DNA of 12,099 bases, taken from NCBI GenBank assembly GCA_964534175.1, contig CAZHNS010000041.1, forward strand, positions 1-12,099. Reading direction: 5' to 3'. The notes beneath the pieces are model-generated. The model was given only the letters and a program-made list of their open reading frames with translations. It had not been told where the DNA came from and searched no databases. Position 1 is the first letter of the stretch, and every line of letters starts with the position of its first letter. Both the position numbers and the translations under genes were made by a program. This document shows positions 6,013 through 12,099 of the stretch, one piece after another. Source of the stretch: JAFGHJ01 sp964534175 (GTDB lineage: Bacteria; Hydrothermota; UBA3072).

Positions 6013-6020
6013 TTAACCAT
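6002..6020 (-). repeat. Right arm of inverted repeat bracketing the S23 gene
   Basis: On the minus strand this reads ATGGTTAAATGAGTCAAAT, the partner of 5555-5572. It starts at the base directly after the gmd TAA and contains the first ATG of the S23 gene at the bulged position. If the stem forms in the transcript, that start codon would be buried. Confidence 0.75.
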
Positions 6021-6034
6021 TTATTTATTTGACC
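6002..6034 (-). repeat. Degenerate 8-bp array spanning the gmd stop and S23 start
   Basis: On the minus strand the units are GGTCAAAT, AAATAAAT, GGTTAAAT, then (after one extra G) AGTCAAAT. The same octamer family makes up the array at 5557-5596 but in the opposite orientation. The first unit supplies the last codons of gmd, and the last one the first codons of the S23 gene. Confidence 0.6.
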
Positions 6035-7076
6035 GAAAATCCTTTGCAGGATTTTCCGCTTCCATATCAGCATCCACCATTATCTTCACCAGTTCTTTGA
6101 ACTTAACTTTAGGTTTCCAGCCTAATTTTTTCTTCGCTTTTGAGGCATCACCAACTAAAAATTCAACCTCGGTGGGTCGGAAATACTTTGGATCAACTTC
6201 TATCAATGTTTTACCGGTCTTTCTATCTATACCTTTTTCGTTTACCCCTTTTCCCTTCCATTCGAGATTAATACCGATATTTCTAAAAGCTTCTTCCGCC
6301 AGTTCCCTAACCGAATGAGCTTCACCAGTTGCTATCACATAGTCACCGCACTTTTCCTGCTGAAGCATTAACCACATCGCTTCGACGTATTCCGGAGCGT
6401 AGCCCCAGTCTCTCTTTGCGTCGAGATTACCAAGAAACAATTTATCCTGCAACCCATGATGAATTCTGGCCGCAGCACGGGTAATTTTTCTCGAAACAAA
6501 CCGTTTGCCGCGTCTTGGAGATTCATGATTAAAAAGAATTCCGCTGCAGGCAAACAAATTATAAGCTTCCCTATAGTTTACCATAATCCAGTGAGAATAA
6601 ACTTTCGCGGCACCATATGGGCTTCTCGGATAAAAAGGAGTCGATTCTTTCTGCGGTGTTTCCTTCGCTGCCCCAAACATCTCACTCGATGAAGCCTGAT
6701 AAAATCGAGTCCGTAAGCCGGTCTCTTTTATCGCGTCTAACAGCCTTAAAGTTCCAATAGCGTCAACCTCGGCTGTATATTCGGGAACTTCGAAGGAGAC
6801 CTTTACGTGACTTTGAGCGCCGAGATTATATATTTCGTTCGGTTTTATTTTCTCTACAAGCCGGTTCAGATTGCTGGAATCAGTTAAATCGCCGTAATGA
6901 AGAAGAAGTCTAATGTTTTTTTCATGCGGATCTCGGTATATATGATCTATCCTTTCTGTAGTAAAAACACTTGCTCTTCTGATTGTTCCGTGAACCTCAT
7001 ACCCTTTTTCAAGTAAAAGCTCAGCCAGGTAAGAACCATCCTGCCCGTTTATTCCCGTTATCAATGCTTTTTTCAT
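6021..7076 (-). CDS. gmd: GDP-mannose 4,6-dehydratase
   Basis: Gmd converts GDP-D-mannose to GDP-4-keto-6-deoxy-D-mannose, the first committed step toward GDP-L-fucose (or GDP-rhamnose). The 351-residue product has normal length and the extended SDR fold. Key segments are GINGQDGSYLAE at 8-19 (the usual Thr of GITGQDGSYL is Asn10), the NADP-binding RR at 33-34, GDLTDSSNL at 62-70, and NLGAQSHV at 84-91. The catalytic set is Ser130, Glu132, Tyr154 and Lys158, at a constant offset of 2 from Thr132, Glu134, Tyr156 and Lys160 of E. coli GMD. FNHESPRRG and NLDAKRDWGYAPEYV follow. GGAGG lies 9 nt before the ATG. It heads the operon with the S23 gene and fcl. Reading through the octamer array, its last codons look recently altered: GTC AAA TAA is one repeat unit. 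Confidence 0.96.
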   Translation of the reverse strand: MKKALITGINGQDGSYLAELLLEKGYEVHGTIRRASVFTTERIDHIYRDPHEKNIRLLLHYGDLTDSSNLNRLVEKIKPNEIYNLGAQSHVKVSFEVPEYTAEVDAIGTLRLLDAIKETGLRTRFYQASSSEMFGAAKETPQKESTPFYPRSPYGAAKVYSHWIMVNYREAYNLFACSGILFNHESPRRGKRFVSRKITRAAARIHHGLQDKLFLGNLDAKRDWGYAPEYVEAMWLMLQQEKCGDYVIATGEAHSVRELAEEAFRNIGINLEWKGKGVNEKGIDRKTGKTLIEVDPKYFRPTEVEFLVGDASKAKKKLGWKPKVKFKELVKIMVDADMEAENPAKDFRSNK

Positions 7077-7097
7077 AATAGTTTTCCTCCAGATGTA

Positions 7098-7125
7098 AAT
7101 TTAAAACTACAAGAAAGGTTGTCAA
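7098..7125 (-). promoter_or_regulatory. Probable promoter of the gmd operon
   Basis: The minus strand has a perfect TTGACA (7125-7120), a 16-bp spacer and TAAATT (7103-7098), a 4/6 match to the -10 consensus. Transcription would start near 7091, right at the GGAGG ribosome-binding site (7090-7086), giving a leader of about 15 nt. The -35 overlaps the inverted repeat at 7119-7138. Confidence 0.5.
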
Positions 7126-7138
7126 GTACGACTGACAA
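7119..7138. promoter_or_regulatory. Operator-like inverted repeat over the gmd -35
   Basis: TTGTCA (7119-7124) and TGACAA (7133-7138) form perfect 6-bp arms around an 8-bp spacer. The left arm shares five bases with the -35 hexamer of the gmd promoter. A dimeric repressor bound here would block that promoter. No regulator gene is present nearby, so this is only a positional argument. Confidence 0.35.
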
Positions 7139-7228
7139 TTTACTCGAGACTCTTTTGTGTGTCTCTGCACCCTCCATTCTGCCCTACTGTCCTATAAGAA
7201 AAGGTGATTCTCTGCGTTTAATCAAAGA

Positions 7229-7256
7229 TTGACAAAATTTGCGTTTCGTTTATGAT
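7229..7256 (+). promoter_or_regulatory. Near-consensus sigma-70 promoter for the two glycosyltransferases
   Basis: TTGACA (7229-7234), a 16-bp spacer and TATGAT (7251-7256) lie just upstream of the first GT gene. Transcription would start near 7263. This rules out the in-frame GTG at 7259 as the main start and favours the ATG at 7277, with a leader of about 14 nt. Confidence 0.75.
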
Positions 7257-7276
7257 AAGTGAGAAGAGAACGGAAT

Positions 7277-8500
7277 ATGGAAAAATCTATAAAATTATTA
7301 TCGGAATATTTCTATCCGGGGCTAACAGCTACAGGAAAATTAATGGCCCAACTCGCAGGTGAGCTTAGTAAAAAAGGATTTAACGTGGAAGTCTACACCC
7401 GTCGACTTGATAATGGGACAAAAAGCAAGGTGAAGCTTCCCGGTAAAGATATTTATAATGGCGTTAAAATTAACCGATTACCCTGTATTAATTTAAATAA
7501 AGAAAATTTATTATTTAGAAAAATTAACTGGCTCTCGTTTTTATTTAATTTACTAATCAGTTTGTCTTTTAAGAGCAGTAAGGACATCTTGCTTATTGTA
7601 AGTAGTCCTCCGATTTTGCCCTTTGTGGGGCTATTTTTTAACATCTTAAGAGGTCAACGATTTATTCCTATAATATACGACATTTATCCTGATATTGCGG
7701 TCGTGCTTGAAGTAGCAGGAGAAAACGGATTTTTTGTAAAGTTATGGAAAAGGTTAAATAATGTACTATACAGAAGAGCTTCCAGGATTGTTGTGATCAG
7801 CAAACAAATGAAGCAAACGATGATAAACAATACGGCAGTCGAATCTTTTGAATCAAAAATCGAAGTTATTTATAACTGGGAAGACCCTGATTTCATAAAA
7901 CCTCTTAAGAAAGAAGATAATACTTTTGCAAAGAAAAACGGATATAATGAGGTTTTGACCGTTCTATATTCCGGAAACTTTGGATTATACAATGATTTAA
8001 GTACAATAATTTACGCGGCAGAAAAAGTTCAGAAATTACCTGTAAAATTTGTTTTTATAGGCGACGGAGCTCAGAAGAAAAAATTGAAGAAAATTGCCCG
8101 AGATAAAGATTTAAAAAATGTGGACTTTCATCCTTACCAGCAATTTGACAAACTTCCTCTGACTTTAACCTGCGCGGATATTTCTGTGGTATCGGAGGAC
8201 AGAAGGGTAAATGGGCTCTGTTCCTCCAGCAAGCTCTACAGTTCTCTCGCAAGCGGGCGAGCAGTACTCACTCTGGTTAACAAAGATTCAGACATAGCTG
8301 ATACAATACGGCGCTGTAATTGCGGTTTTATAGTTAGTCAGGGGGACGTCAATAAGGTTGTGAAGCATTTGAAGTTCTTTCTTGAAAACAGGAATGAGTT
8401 AAAGAAAATGGGTAAGAAAGCTCGGAAATATTTTGAGGAACATTATACAATAAATCATTCCATAGAAAAATACGCGAAGATGTTGAAAGAATTAAGGTAG
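7277..8500 (+). CDS. GT4-fold glycosyltransferase (WbuB/WcaI-like)
   Basis: This is a GT-B retaining-type glycosyltransferase that would add a sugar from a nucleotide donor to a lipid-linked or other acceptor at the cytoplasmic membrane face. The product has 407 residues from the ATG at 7277. Its N-terminal acceptor domain starts SEYFYPGLTATGKLMAQLAGELSKKGF (about 9-35), the GLTATGK portion matching the usual glycine loop. A hydrophobic segment around 104-124 (ILLIVSSPPILPFVGLFF) may touch the membrane. The C-terminal donor domain has LYSGNFG near 230-236, FIGDGAQKKKL near 260-270, and SSSKLYSSLASGRAV at 316-330, the family's usual SKLYxYLAAGKPV region. The donor and acceptor are unknown; GDP-fucose made by the neighbouring genes is a possible donor only by context. 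The next gene starts 12 bp downstream. Confidence 0.88.
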   Translation: MEKSIKLLSEYFYPGLTATGKLMAQLAGELSKKGFNVEVYTRRLDNGTKSKVKLPGKDIYNGVKINRLPCINLNKENLLFRKINWLSFLFNLLISLSFKSSKDILLIVSSPPILPFVGLFFNILRGQRFIPIIYDIYPDIAVVLEVAGENGFFVKLWKRLNNVLYRRASRIVVISKQMKQTMINNTAVESFESKIEVIYNWEDPDFIKPLKKEDNTFAKKNGYNEVLTVLYSGNFGLYNDLSTIIYAAEKVQKLPVKFVFIGDGAQKKKLKKIARDKDLKNVDFHPYQQFDKLPLTLTCADISVVSEDRRVNGLCSSSKLYSSLASGRAVLTLVNKDSDIADTIRRCNCGFIVSQGDVNKVVKHLKFFLENRNELKKMGKKARKYFEEHYTINHSIEKYAKMLKELR

Positions 8501-8512
8501 CCTGCAGTTAAA

Positions 8513-9658
8513 ATGGTAAAGCGAATTGCTTTTATTCACGAAGAAGTAGATCCATACAGAATTCCATTTTTTGAGAAGCTAAACAGAAGTATAGATATAA
8601 AAGCTACCGTCTTCTATTGCGGGAAAGCGCATCCCTATAGGGGAGGAAAGTTACAGCGGGGAAAGAGTTCCCAATTCTCCGAAATACTCCCGGGAAGCCA
8701 GGTTAAGATTCCTTATCTTAAAGAAGAGATAAAATTTAATCCCATTATATGGAGGAAACTCTCCGAAGGAAACTTTGATTATATCGCAGTAGGGGGATAC
8801 TATCATATCACAATGCTTTTCGCCATTCTCTGGGCCCTCATCCATTCTGTTCCCTATACAATAATCTCAGAAAGTCATTTGCTAAATCCAAGAAGTAAAT
8901 TTAAATCTTTGCTTAAAAAATTACTTCTACCGTTCATTATAAAACACGCTAATTTTTTACTGCCCCTGGGAAAATTTCAGGCAGAATACCTTATCCATTA
9001 CGGCGCGAAAGTAAAAGATATATATTATTTTCCTAACACCTCTGACGTTGATTTTTTTACTGCTGAATCGAGTAAATACAGACGTAAAAAAAACGAAATA
9101 AAAAAACAATTAGGAATAAAGAGTAAATATATCGTCCTCTACGTAGGACGTTTAACACAAGAAAAAGGCTTATTTACACTCCTAAAAGCATTCAAGGAAA
9201 TTAAAAACAGTTATGATGACGTAACCCTTTTAATCATCGGAGAGGGTAAATTAAGAGACAATTTAGAAGGTTTCATAAGTAAAAAGAAGACAGGCAATGT
9301 CCGTTTTGAAGGATTCATAGAAAACAGGAATCTTCCTCTTTACTACGCCATAGCGGATATCTTCGTACTGCCCTCCCTCGATGAGCCATGGGGAGTTGTA
9401 GTAACAGAGGCAATGGCCTGTGCTCTTTCTCTTATTCTTTCTGATAAAGTAGGCTGCCGGGGAGATATTTTAAGGGAAGGCAAGAATGGATTTTGTTTTA
9501 AAAACGATGATTCCGGTCAACTTGCCTCTTATATTGAAAGATTCCTTAAAAATCCGGCAAGTATTGAAGAAATGGGCAACAATTCAAGAAATATAATAAA
9601 GAAATTCGGTTATTCTTTTTGTGAAAATAATTTGAGAAAAGCTCTGGGGAAGAGGTAA
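8513..9658 (+). CDS. GT4 family glycosyltransferase
   Basis: This is a second GT-B fold glycosyltransferase of the GT4 type, 381 residues. The N-terminal half begins FIHEEVDPYRIPFFEKL (7-23), as in many acceptor domains of this family, and has a hydrophobic stretch at about 99-114. The donor domain contains YVGRLTQEKGLFTLLKAF (210-227), LLIIGEGKLRDNLE (239-252), and DEPWGVVVTEAMACAL (290-305). In the last, Glu291 and Glu299 form the EX7E motif of retaining enzymes. It follows the first GT by 12 bp without a clear Shine-Dalgarno sequence of its own, so it is probably translated by coupling from the same mRNA. It converges with the peptidase gene 19 bp further on. Substrates cannot be assigned. 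Confidence 0.9.
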   Translation: MVKRIAFIHEEVDPYRIPFFEKLNRSIDIKATVFYCGKAHPYRGGKLQRGKSSQFSEILPGSQVKIPYLKEEIKFNPIIWRKLSEGNFDYIAVGGYYHITMLFAILWALIHSVPYTIISESHLLNPRSKFKSLLKKLLLPFIIKHANFLLPLGKFQAEYLIHYGAKVKDIYYFPNTSDVDFFTAESSKYRRKKNEIKKQLGIKSKYIVLYVGRLTQEKGLFTLLKAFKEIKNSYDDVTLLIIGEGKLRDNLEGFISKKKTGNVRFEGFIENRNLPLYYAIADIFVLPSLDEPWGVVVTEAMACALSLILSDKVGCRGDILREGKNGFCFKNDDSGQLASYIERFLKNPASIEEMGNNSRNIIKKFGYSFCENNLRKALGKR

Positions 9659-9668
9659 GGAGTTTCGA

Positions 9669-9693
9669 CTTACTTTTCTATCTCAAAAGTAAG
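9669..9693. terminator. Weak hairpin between converging genes, possible bidirectional terminator
   Basis: CTTACTTTT (9669-9677) and AAAAGTAAG (9685-9693) form a perfect 9-bp inverted repeat with a 7-nt loop, sitting at the stop codon of the peptidase gene and 10 bp past the second GT gene. The stem has only three G-C pairs and neither side is followed by a proper T-run, so termination activity is doubtful. Confidence 0.35.
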
Positions 9694-11915
9694 AATTTAT
9701 CTGAGAATATCTGGTCTTCGTAATAAAAGCGATAGAAATATATTCCGTTAGCCACATAATGCCCGTTTGAACTCCCGGCATCCCAGCAAATGGAATGAGA
9801 ACCCTTTTTATATCTTTTATTCGTTAATTCTGCAATCATTCTTCCGGTAATGTCAAATATTCCAAGTTTTATTCTTTCTTCTGTGGGAAGGTAGAAAGTG
9901 AAATTTATCTTATCCGGAGAAATATTTCTGTCTATTGTACAACTCGGAAGGTCAAGGGGCTCATCTATCGTTACAGATGAATTCTGAGAATCTATATACA
10001 CCGTATCAAGATATGGCAAAAAATTATCCTTTGTAACAGTTAGGAACATCACTCCTTCTCCTCGCGGTCGTATTGACAGCGATAACGAGCCTTCGAGATC
10101 AGTAAACCCAGTTTCATAAATTTCTTCCCCTTTCCATAGACATACATACGCATCCTTTAAAGGAACACCGTGGCCCTTTACAGTTACTCCAAAATGGATT
10201 GGCTCTGGAGGTATGGAATTCCGAAAAGATACAGTCATTGACTCAGGGATATCGATCCAGATGGGCATTAAAGGATCACCAAATAGGGTGTGAGAGAGCC
10301 AGGTTTTATGAGAATAGTTGCGAGCTTTTGCCACTGCTTCAGCAACTCCGATATTTGTAAGGCTATCATTGAAGATTACATCTAACAAACTAAAATGCAG
10401 TGCCGTAGAAAATTCTATAGCTCGCGTAAAACCAAGAAAAGCCACACCCCCTCTTTCAGGCATAATAGTAAATGCCTCTGCCATCGATGGCCCATAATAA
10501 TTAGAAAATACAGCAAAATGTTCCTGGTCATATGCAGCCTGATAGCAGGAAGAAACGTACATTATTCCGTATTTGGTTCCTACTATTAGCGAATCTATAC
10601 CATTTCCGGGCTCTACATTGTTACCCCAGTGATTTGCATGAAAATACGCGTCGCAGGTATCAAGACTTGTTAGGAAATCTCTATCAAGAGATGGGTGATT
10701 ACTACCCGGACAGGAAACAACTATATCGTCAAGTCCGCCGTGTCCGTACAGATTGAACCAGCCATAGCCTATTTTCATCCTTGTGATAACTTCACTTCCT
10801 CTCGGGTGAATTCCGTCTTCGCCCTCAAGCATTGTTGTGTCGTGGGTAAAATCGGAAGGGAATGCACCGTATCGAATAATGTAGTCAGGTGAGCTTCTTA
10901 GTTCATCGGCTCCGGTCCAGAAAACTCTTTTTAGATAGGAAGGATCCCCATCACCTGGATTTAGCTCATAACTTAAAACCTTGCTTATCCAATTATCTGC
11001 TTCAATCCGGTTATTACACGGAATACGACCGACGAATAACTCAGGGTAAGGATCAACTGAATCGTCTGCAAACTCACCATAAAATTCATCACCATCAACG
11101 TTCCAGTTCCCATTTAAATCCGAGTAATAGAGATCCGAAGGGGGAGCCATATCCACTTCATGATCTCCCGTTGTATACCCGTATCTTACAGGCACAATAT
11201 CTTCGTCCCCTCCGATCAAAACCCATTGAAGTCCCTGGGAATATTTATCTATTAAAAATCCCCGGATGGCACCGGCGGGATCATATATTTCGGATACAGG
11301 GTCTCCTGAATAATAGGTAAGTATATTCTCAACTGAAATAACGGTTGCTCTGATTCCTTTTCTAGTTATCAAGTGTACTAACGGCTGGAATGCACTTTTT
11401 AGTGAATCGGCAGTTATTACAATATAAGAAACGCTACCAACCTGCCTCAGAGTTGATTCTCCGTTATAAAAATAAGCAGGAACATCTTCTTTGTTATCTA
11501 TTATACTTTTAAGTACCCTGTTAATTATTCTGTCCGAATAGGGGTCCCGGGACATCTTGTTTCCTCCCGGAGTAAAGGCAGGGCTGCATGAGAGTTTAAT
11601 CTTTAAATTTTTAGCTGAAATCTTTTTCTCGCTTTCAGGATTAAGCCCTAAGGGATATACCTTAAGATTCACTATTCTATTTTCTCCAAAAGAATAATTG
11701 CCAATAATCTCAGCCTTAACGTTCATCAAAGCAGGTGGTTCTATCTCGACACCGACAGAATCAGCACAAAAACCTTCTGGTATGAGGAGAGGGACGTAAT
11801 CCACGGGCTTATCGAATGAAGATGAGTAGTTATATTCAACGGAATAAAATCCCAATAGCGATATTCCTACCAACTGGCATATAATAATTGACAAAAGCTT
11901 AATCATTTTATTCAT
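9678..11915 (-). CDS. Secreted C25 (gingipain-type) cysteine peptidase with C-terminal sorting domain
   Basis: C25 peptidases are secreted clan CD cysteine proteases, best known as the gingipains of Porphyromonas. The 745-residue product starts with a signal peptide (Lys at 3 and 6, hydrophobic core about 7-22). A pro-region runs to about 150. The peptidase domain shows SYIVITAD at 163-170, LQWVLIGGDEDIVPVRY at 229-245, SDLYYSDLNGNW at 260-271 and ELFVGRIPC at 292-300. The catalytic His is His392 (NLYGHGG), the nucleophile Cys457 (YVSSC), and MAEAFTIM, GGVAFLGFTR and LFGDPLMPIW follow. An Ig-like domain covers about 566-650. Residues 657-745 match the FlgD-like / type A sorting domain (LGIFDITGRMI, NGIYFYRF, FSDKFLLLR), implying export by a type IX-like system to the cell surface. 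The His-Cys spacing of 65 residues is longer than the 33 in RgpB. Confidence 0.9.
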   Translation of the reverse strand: MNKMIKLLSIIICQLVGISLLGFYSVEYNYSSSFDKPVDYVPLLIPEGFCADSVGVEIEPPALMNVKAEIIGNYSFGENRIVNLKVYPLGLNPESEKKISAKNLKIKLSCSPAFTPGGNKMSRDPYSDRIINRVLKSIIDNKEDVPAYFYNGESTLRQVGSVSYIVITADSLKSAFQPLVHLITRKGIRATVISVENILTYYSGDPVSEIYDPAGAIRGFLIDKYSQGLQWVLIGGDEDIVPVRYGYTTGDHEVDMAPPSDLYYSDLNGNWNVDGDEFYGEFADDSVDPYPELFVGRIPCNNRIEADNWISKVLSYELNPGDGDPSYLKRVFWTGADELRSSPDYIIRYGAFPSDFTHDTTMLEGEDGIHPRGSEVITRMKIGYGWFNLYGHGGLDDIVVSCPGSNHPSLDRDFLTSLDTCDAYFHANHWGNNVEPGNGIDSLIVGTKYGIMYVSSCYQAAYDQEHFAVFSNYYGPSMAEAFTIMPERGGVAFLGFTRAIEFSTALHFSLLDVIFNDSLTNIGVAEAVAKARNYSHKTWLSHTLFGDPLMPIWIDIPESMTVSFRNSIPPEPIHFGVTVKGHGVPLKDAYVCLWKGEEIYETGFTDLEGSLSLSIRPRGEGVMFLTVTKDNFLPYLDTVYIDSQNSSVTIDEPLDLPSCTIDRNISPDKINFTFYLPTEERIKLGIFDITGRMIAELTNKRYKKGSHSICWDAGSSNGHYVANGIYFYRFYYEDQIFSDKFLLLR

Positions 11916-11921
11916 TGTTCT

Positions 11922-11950
11922 ATAATAACTAAAATTACCAAGAATTTCAA
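11922..11950 (-). promoter_or_regulatory. Sigma-70-type promoter directly upstream of the peptidase ATG
   Basis: The minus strand reads TTGAAA (11950-11945), a 17-bp spacer and TATTAT (11927-11922). The expected transcription start, about 7 bp after the -10, falls at or beside 11915, the A of the start codon. No Shine-Dalgarno sequence precedes the ATG, which fits a leaderless or nearly leaderless mRNA. The alternative ATG at 11906 also lacks one. Confidence 0.65.
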
Positions 11951-12099
11951 GTCCTCCAGAATCGTTCCTTGGGAAAAAATAGTTTTGAATTATATATTTT
12001 CGATTAGCTTAAATGCCTTACGGCAGACTTAGAAATATATACTCTTCAATCAGCGTACAAACACCAATTTCTTTACATCGCAAAATCTGTCCGCTTGCA
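11951..12099. other. Window end, no supported gene
   Basis: AT-rich DNA upstream of the peptidase promoter. A plus-strand frame starts with ATG at 12013, just after an in-frame TAA, and stays open for 29 codons to the edge. It has no ribosome-binding site or recognisable motif, so I do not call it a gene. TGCC and GGCA at 12014-12025 could make a tiny 4-bp hairpin of no clear meaning. Confidence 0.4.

Noticed and set aside
5545..6030. Target-site duplication around the S23 unit
   Set aside because: The bases directly outside the two inverted-repeat arms do not match, and there is no transposase, so a classical transposon is not supported.
7162..7215. TCTCTGC repeated at 7162-7168 and 7209-7215
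   Set aside because: Too short to separate from chance and not linked to any promoter element.
10395..11320. Four overlapping plus-strand frames of 64-143 codons
   Set aside because: They lie antisense within the peptidase gene, whose protein shows clear family motifs throughout; these frames are basic, low in hydrophobic cores and match no family I know.

Overview
The window looks like a chromosomal segment from a diderm, low-GC, probably uncultured bacterium of the FCB group or its neighbours (WOR-3/Stahlbacteria, TA06, Cloacimonadota and similar lineages). The lineage is inferred from a C25 (gingipain-type) peptidase ending in a type IX secretion-like sorting domain, from a house-style four-helix-bundle (S23) gene, and from intergenic DNA rich in short degenerate repeats. 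I could not test it by phylogeny.

Region 1 (1-2139, minus strand) is the conserved ribosome-maturation operon: rpsP (S16), a KH-domain RNA-binding protein (KhpA type), trmD, rplS (L19) and the start of rnhB, which runs off the window. Two things are odd. rimM, which normally sits between the KH gene and trmD, is absent, leaving only 31 bp. S16 carries a tail of about 110 residues built partly from 12-residue repeats, and its end overlaps the KH gene by 53 bp.

Region 2 (2140-2509) is a 370-bp divergent intergenic stretch. It holds the likely rpsP promoter and a patchwork of degenerate tandem repeats with periods of 8, 9, about 10-11 and 16 bp. Region 3 (2510-3857, plus strand) is an overlapping ruvX-mltG pair, for a Holliday-junction resolvase/rRNA-processing type nuclease and an endolytic peptidoglycan transglycosylase.

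Region 4 (3867-9658) is a glycan locus in three transcription units. A small polyprenyl-phosphate sugar-1-phosphate transferase has its own promoter (minus). gmd and a GDP-L-fucose synthase gene form a minus-strand operon that would turn GDP-mannose into GDP-L-fucose. Two GT4 glycosyltransferases run divergently on the plus strand from a near-consensus promoter. Together they could start and extend a surface polysaccharide containing fucose, but no recognisable fucosyltransferase, flippase or polymerase lies in the window.

The gmd-fcl operon is split by an S23/four-helix-bundle gene. That gene is bracketed by a near-perfect inverted repeat that begins directly after the gmd stop codon and ends 7 bp before the fcl start codon. 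This is the strongest candidate for an undescribed element: it resembles the stem-closed intervening sequences of 23S rRNA, but lies between two protein genes.

Region 5 (9678-11915, minus strand) is a secreted C25-family cysteine peptidase with a signal peptide, a His/Cys catalytic pair, an Ig-like domain and a C-terminal sorting domain. Its promoter is placed so that the mRNA could be leaderless. The last 184 bp hold that promoter and no gene I can support.
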